In this document: in pieces, positions 59,302-64,000 of the stretch
Layout: each line of letters opens with the position of its first letter
How positions within the stretch are numbered: position 1 is the first letter of the stretch
Assembly: GCA_963921795.1 (NCBI GenBank)
Contig: OY997651.1
Location: 49,912,518-49,976,517, forward strand
DNA from: Nannobrachium achirus
Taxonomy: Eukaryota > Chordata > Actinopteri > Myctophiformes > Myctophidae
Direction of reading: 5' to 3'
DNA length: 64,000 nucleotides
Program-made: the position numbers and the translations under genes
Notes under the pieces: generated by a model
What the model was told of the DNA's origin: nothing
The model's input: the letters and a program-made list of their open reading frames with translations, nothing else
Database searches by the model: none

Positions 59302-59905
59302 ACGCATTATTTCATGATTTAACTATTTAAAAAATAGCAGATATTAGGGATGGGTATCGTCTGCGATACTTCTAATGGTATCGATTGCATGACGTCGATA
59401 CTGTCTGGTATCGGTTCACGTAAAAACGAACGATACCTCTTTTCGATACTCTGGAACGCACCCCTGGCCGGTCGCATCTGTAACAGTTGGGCTACTGAGA
59501 GTTTAATGACTGCTTTAGTAGGCTACACTCGTTACTGTGGAACATAGCCGACAATAGCCTGTAATGTTTATTATTATGATGATTATCCAACGTCTATACT
59601 CTCCGCTCCGCCACAATGTGTGATCATCATCATCACCTCTGCTCTACCACAGCAGCGGTAGAGCAGTTAAACTTAAATAAAAGGTATCGAAAAGGGTATC
59701 GTATCGATTTCCAGGTATCGAAAAAGGTATTGTATCGATTCAAAGGTGAACGATACCCATCCCTAGCAGATATACAAGCTCGCAGCGCTGCAGAGCTTGC
59801 AGATCTGCTATTTTTTGAAAAATCATGAACATTTGTGCAAGTCTTTGAAAAGTTTTTGACCTGATTCTATAAATGTCTTCTAAGTCCTTCTAATTGTTTT
59901 TGAAA
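59302..59905. mobile_element. Family-1 relic split inside its palindrome
   Basis: The hairpin arm AATAGCAGATAT stops at 59344 and resumes as GCAGATATACAAGCTCGCAG at 59766. The remainder to about 59905 follows the family-1 order. Confidence 0.65.
59345..59765. mobile_element. hAT MITE, 421 bp, perfect 16-bp TIR, TSD GCAGATAT
   Basis: TAGGGATGGGTATCGT and ACGATACCCATCCCTA are exact inverses. TSDs GCAGATAT lie at 59337-59344 and 59766-59773, inside a palindrome arm of the host MITE. Interior has GGTATCGAAAAGG-type motifs. Confidence 0.93.
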
Positions 59906-59989
59906 AAATCACACCCGTGTGAACTGAGCGGTGGTTTACCCACCTAGTCTCAACAGCACCCTCTTACCCACCAATCCCTCCCCCCTTCC

Positions 59990-60045
59990 CCCCTGTGTGT
60001 GTGTGTGCGTGTGCGTGTGTGTGTGTGCCTGGCCTGGCCTGGCCT
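59990..60045 (+). repeat. (GT)n and (CCTGG)n tracts
   Basis: Short GT run then CTGGCCTGGCCTGG. Confidence 0.8.
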
Positions 60046-60212
60046 GAAAACAGCGCCCCTCCCTTAACATGTGTGGTCAAAAAAGGTACTACACCACAGG
60101 CTTCAGGCTACATACAGACCCACCCACCCACCCACCCACATACAAACATACCTACACACACGGCCACGCTATGGAGACGGTGTGACCACTGCTCAAAAAC
60201 ACATGTTTTCTA

Positions 60213-60396
60213 TGTCAGTGGTGCTCAAACCTTTTCATGTCAAGGATCCCCAAAATGATATGTATTATTTTGGCCACGGACCCCCCCGTCTCAAAATATT
60301 TAGTTCCAGGGACCCCCCTGAAGCAGAATTTGAGTTACAAATGCGCTGTGAGCTTGTATATCTGCTATTTTTCAATAGCTAAAGTATAAAATAATT
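60213..60396. mobile_element. Family-1 fragment
   Basis: GTCAGTGGTGCTCAAACCTT start, GGACCCC blocks, one hairpin half (GCTGTGAGCTTGTATATCTG) only. Confidence 0.55.
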
Positions 60397-60686
60397 CCTT
60401 AATGTTTTTGGTACCTTCACAGGTCTTACCAATTACACTAATGACGGCTGTTCCATTCTGGTCAAACAGAGTCAGGGTGCCGATATCGCACTCGGCTACA
60501 CCAGTGGGTCTCAAAGTGTCTTTGATAGGGTTCCATATGGCCCCTTATGGGTCTGTAAACGTCTTTACACACCGGGGACGAATTAGCGAATAGCGACTTT
60601 GCGAATAATTCGCCTTTTCTTTAAAACCTGTCAATGGAAGCTTCCACACCGACTTTTGTAGAATTTAGCGAACGTTCGCAGGCAAA

Positions 60687-60737
<51 letters not shown>

Positions 60738-61130
60738 CAAAGCAAGCTCACTCTATCTATCCTTTTTAAAGAGAGAGAGAGAGAGAGAGAGACCATGGTT
60801 GAGGGACCATCCCTTTGCATTGAGCCCGAGGGGAACCGTGTTTCTCCTTGTCCGTCTCGTCTCTTCTGTGTTGCTGCTTGCTAGTATTGCCGTCAGTGGT
60901 GGAAAAAGTACTAGAATTTCTTACTGGTAAAAGTATGGTTTATGTATGTTTTATTATAGGTTGTTTTATTATAGGCTAATTTATATCTTCAAAAGACTAT
61001 TTTTTTTTTTTAATAAATAGTTGGGTATTATTACAATAGGATCCAAAATGTAGTGGAGTAGAAGGAAATTGGACTCAAGTACAAATACCTACATTTATTC
61101 GCGTCACACTCTGGTGTGTATGGGTACCAG
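60397..61130. other. Spacer with (CT)n, (GA)n and a fragment of an AAAAGTACT-type repeat
   Basis: (CT)n at 60690-60733 and (GA)n at 60771-60791 lie close together in opposite composition. 60893-61100 resembles the AGTGGTGGAAAAAGTACT fish repeat. No gene. Confidence 0.45.
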
Positions 61131-61518
61131 CAGGGACGTGCTGGGCCCCTGATTCAGCCCGGGAAAAAGAGTTGGAGAGGCCCTCATTGCGCTCTCTATA
61201 TAGTGCTGCTGCTACTCAAAGATTTGCCATTTCAGATCATGACAAGTGACAAGCCAGTGGGCCAATTACATGAGTTATATTTCATCGTTGTCGGGTGGAA
61301 ACCTTGTATGTCCAAAACCGTTTGTTTTGTATTTATCATTTTAAAAATGATTTAAACTAGTGAAAACAGCCGATCTAGATCTGCTGTTTTCACTACTTTT
61401 GTGCAACGGCCTTGTATGATGAAGCAGGGCTTTGCTTTGCAAAAAATGTATTGAAACTTGGAGATGAACCGGCCGTTCGGGAGTTGTCCCGCTTTTCCCA
61501 ATGGCCAGCTCGTCCCTG
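61131..61518. mobile_element. hAT-like MITE CAGGGACGTGCTGG with family-B insert
   Basis: CAGGGACGTGCTGGGC and GCCAGCTCGTCCCTG are inverted; GGTACCAG lies at both flanks. A family-B unit starts at 61284 (ATCGTTGTCGGGTGGAAACC) with a minimal hairpin CCGATCTAGATCTG at 61369-61383. Confidence 0.6.
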
Positions 61519-61599
61519 ATTGGTACCAGTAAACAGGACATTCGCAAGATTTGCTCGGAGACGCCGGTGCCCACTTAGGAGGCTATTATTTTTCTTGTG

Positions 61600-61712
61600 G
61601 TGTTGTTGCATTTGTATTGTCCATTCTTTGTATTTATTGATTCTTCTGTCAAGCACTTTGTGACTCGGTTCTTAAAAAGCACTATACAAATAAAGTTTAT
61701 TATTATTATTAT
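61600..61712 (+). pseudogene. LINE (L2-type) 3' tail
   Basis: TCAAGCACTTTGTGACTCGG then AAAAAGCACTATACAAATAA and (TTA)n is the usual 3' end of fish L2-like elements. Confidence 0.6.
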
Positions 61713-61763
61713 TTGTAGGCACTCGCACTCTAGTGGCTCCAACCAGGATTCCCTGTCTTGTAT

Positions 61764-62015
61764 ATCGTTGTTGTCGGGTGGAAACCTTGTATGTCCAAAA
61801 CCGTTGGTTTTGTATTCATAATTTTAAGTGATTTAAGATAGTGAAAATAGCATATCTACAAGCACACAACGCCTCGCACCGCGAGGCGTTGTGTGCTTGT
61901 AGATCAGCTATTTTCACTAGTCGTGTGCGACAGTCTTGTATGATGAAGAAGGCTTTGCTGTAGAACGTACAAATTGAAACTTGGAGATACAAGGTTTCTG
62001 CCCGACAGTGACGAT
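61764..62015. mobile_element. Family-B palindromic MITE, 252 bp, both ends present
   Basis: ATCGTTGTTGTCGGGTGGAA at the left, TTTCTGCCCGACAGTGACGA at the right. Hairpin 61849-61916 with perfect CGCCTCGCACCGCGAGGCG loop. Confidence 0.8.
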
Positions 62016-62109
62016 ATTAAAAATCTTTGGCATAGAGCCTATTGATATTTTTATGGTCACAGACTCCATCTGGCTAACAAACAGGAGAAGGGCGCACACC
62101 AGTATTGAT

Positions 62110-62355
62110 GAGAGGCAGGGGCTGACATTTTCGAAAAGGGCCTTTTGGTGAAAATACAGTATCGAAAATAGCAGCGCGACGCGTTGTGAGCTTGGAGGTC
62201 GGCTATTTTCGGTGCTTGATACCACACTGAACTAAGCATAATTTCTTTCACCATCGTAAAAAACGCATTCTTGGTCTGGAGAGGGCACTTTTTACAGACG
62301 GATAAAAGGGCAGGGGCTCAAGACCCCTTTGATGTCTATGTGTGCACGTGCCTGA
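62110..62355. mobile_element. CAGGGACGTGCAGAG-family MITE fragment
   Basis: AGAGGCAGGGGCTGACATTT at the left, GTGTGCACGTGCCTG at the right; palindrome remnant 62163-62215. The left tip is missing. Confidence 0.6.
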
Positions 62356-62524
62356 AAGAAAAGTATGTTGCTATGTATATTATATAGCTAAAATCTAAAT
62401 GACACAGATGCTTTTCCATTTTCTAATGGCTTAAGCGTGCAGGAAAGAAAGAAAGAGAATAGAATTAGCAGAGAAGCAGAAGGCAGCGCAGAGCAGAGCG
62501 AGGCTTGCTGTATGGGTGGAATCA

Positions 62525-63110
62525 TTAACCCATTTAGGCCTGAACACATTATGACGCAATATTTTATACTTTAACTATTGAAAAATAGCAGATATACAAG
62601 CTCACAGCGCGCTGTGAGCTTGTAGATCTGCTATTTTAAAAAAATCGTGAGAATTCGAATTTTGACCCGATTCTAGAAGTGTCTTTTGAATCCTTCTAAG
62701 ATTTTTGGAAAAAAACCTATGTTTCTATGTCAGCAACCTGGCCAGCCATCGTCAAAGAAAAGGTCCTTTTCACTTAACTGGAGCTCAGTTAGTCTGTTGT
62801 TGACAGACTACTATGTCAGTGGTGCTCAAACCTTTTCATGTGAAGGACCCCCAAAATGATATTTATTTGGCCACGGACCCCCATTTCAAAATATCTAGTT
62901 CCAGGGACCCCCAGAAGCAAAATTTGAGTTACAAACGTTCGCTTTGAAAATACATATATTCAAAGATTTGCACACATTTTCATGACTTTTTCAAAAATAG
63001 CAGATCTACAAGCTCGCAGCGCGGCACTCGGTGCCGCGCTGTGAGCTTGTATATCTGCTATTTTTCACTGGTTAAAGCATTCAGTAATTCTAGGCCTAAA
63101 TGGGTTTTAA
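62525..63110. mobile_element. Family-1 MITE, complete, TTAA at both ends
   Basis: TTAACCCATTTAGGCCTG at the left and TAGGCCTAAATGGGTTTTAA at the right. Hairpins 62581-62638 and 62996-63067. It is the reverse orientation of 12520-13115. Confidence 0.75.
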
Positions 63111-63289
63111 TGAGGGCTGGTGGTGAATGCTGAATGAAGAGCAGTCTGCTAGCGGCTTTCTTTTGTGTGTTCACTTCATACGTCATCAGTACAGCGGAGG
63201 CACGTGTGCCAAAAATAGCCTGTTAGATCTACCTACCAGGTACTGATTTAGTTTGTTGGATATTCTACTGTTAGAGTCTAACAGTAGAA
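63111..63289. other. Unassigned spacer with a short palindrome
   Basis: GGATATTCTACTGTTAGA and its inverse at about 63258-63294. Confidence 0.5.
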
Positions 63290-64000
63290 TATCCAAAAAG
63301 AGAGAGATGAAGCAGGGACCCTCACAACCATAGACTGTAGAAAAATATGGACGATGCGAAGCCATTGGTTTCTATGCAGCGCAAATGGCCCTTTCTACCC
63401 CTTGGAATGGGTGTCGCCATCATAGAATTGTAAAGGCATCAGAGATGCTATTGGCTGCCAACGGTCACGTGCAACCGCAGGGATACATGGGAGAATGTGG
63501 TCGGAGCCTCCCGAAATACAGCTCACGAAGAAGAACACAGCCGGCTGGTATCAGTTTAGTTGGCCACGCCCAAATTGGACCACATTTCGACAAAACGGAT
63601 ATGATGGTGATTGAAAGGCAATTTTTAACTAGCGATAAGAACCATACAGTATTCATGAAAATGTTAATTAAGGTTAGAAAACGAAAGGGGAAAATTAATG
63701 GGCTCCAATGGAGAACAATTCTTTGGGGAAAACAGCGCAACTAGCGGCCAATCATAGGAAGTTTTACTTCCGTATTGGAGTCATTTTAAATCGGCAGAAC
63801 TATGCCCCTGCTCACAACCTGTTCATAGATTCCATATAGTTTCATTGTTTGCCAGCACAATCATTTGGGAATTTTGATTCGTGTCGGTTTATGTTTTCAG
63901 ATATTTAACCACTTGAATTGTCAATCTGGTTAAGAATCTGGCTAAAAAGGAGATTTTCTTTTTGTCTTTCTATCACACAAAGATTTGGAGGACCCCCTGT
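63290..64000. mobile_element. hAT MITE (CAGGGGTCTTCAA family) with nested 481-bp element, runs off the window
   Basis: GAGAGATGAAGCAGGGACCC and, after the insert, TTCATAGATTCCATATAG follow the order seen at 39975-40025. The insert 63330-63810 (starts ATAGACTGTAGAAAAATATG) is flanked by CTCACAACC at 63321-63329 and 63811-63819, a 9-bp TSD. The 119-codon ORF inside the insert shows no domain. Confidence 0.65.

Noticed and set aside
63385..63744. 119-codon ORF
   Set aside because: Located inside an ATAGACTGTAGAAAAATATG repeat with a 9-bp TSD; no domain or codon-bias support.

Overview
The window reads as nuclear DNA of a teleost (ray-finned) fish. Evidence: long (GT)n, (TC)n and (GGAT)n microsatellites, degraded L2/Rex-type LINE scraps, dozens of short non-autonomous DNA transposons with hAT-type ends (CAGTGGTTCTCAAAC, TAGGGATGGGACGATA, TAGGGTGACCA) and 8-bp target duplications, a teleost-style intronless C2H2 zinc-finger cluster, and split exons with GT/AG borders. 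Nothing looks bacterial or viral. No database could be searched, so TE superfamily names rest on ends and target-site duplications (TSDs) read by eye.

Layout. 1-28 kb: almost wholly nested MITEs, many carrying a palindrome of the form AATAGC[A/C]GATCTACAAGC...GCTTGTAGATC[T/G]GCTATT. 28.2-29.0 kb: a GC-rich segment ending in a strong Kozak ATG followed 23 nt later by a GTAAGG donor, taken as promoter plus first coding exon of a plus-strand gene. 29-45 kb: MITE-filled putative intron with large (GT)n tracts. 45.13-45.25 kb: a phase-matched second exon encoding a basic stretch plus one hydrophobic segment (type II signal-anchor pattern). 46.1-57.8 kb: the most unusual region, with three related minus-strand C2H2 zinc-finger ORFs (one interrupted by two transposons, one truncated, one full-looking), surrounded and invaded by a Helentron/HINE-like element family. 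Each copy carries a (GGAC)n tract, a terminal hairpin and many copies of CCATATATGG, a perfect CArG box (SRF-site consensus). I count 42 exact CCATATATGG sites in about 11 kb, including eight in a near-regular 37-bp tandem array. 57.9-64 kb: MITEs again.

The genes do not form a pathway. The zinc-finger ORFs are tandem duplicates whose 5' flanks share a compact CArG + CRE + GC-box + TATA-like arrangement. The upstream copy has had its coding exon split by the CArG-rich element and its C-terminus replaced by a 219-bp hAT MITE. The two strongest leads are the palindromic core shared by at least eight otherwise different MITE families, and the CArG-box-rich mobile element interlocked with the zinc-finger cluster.
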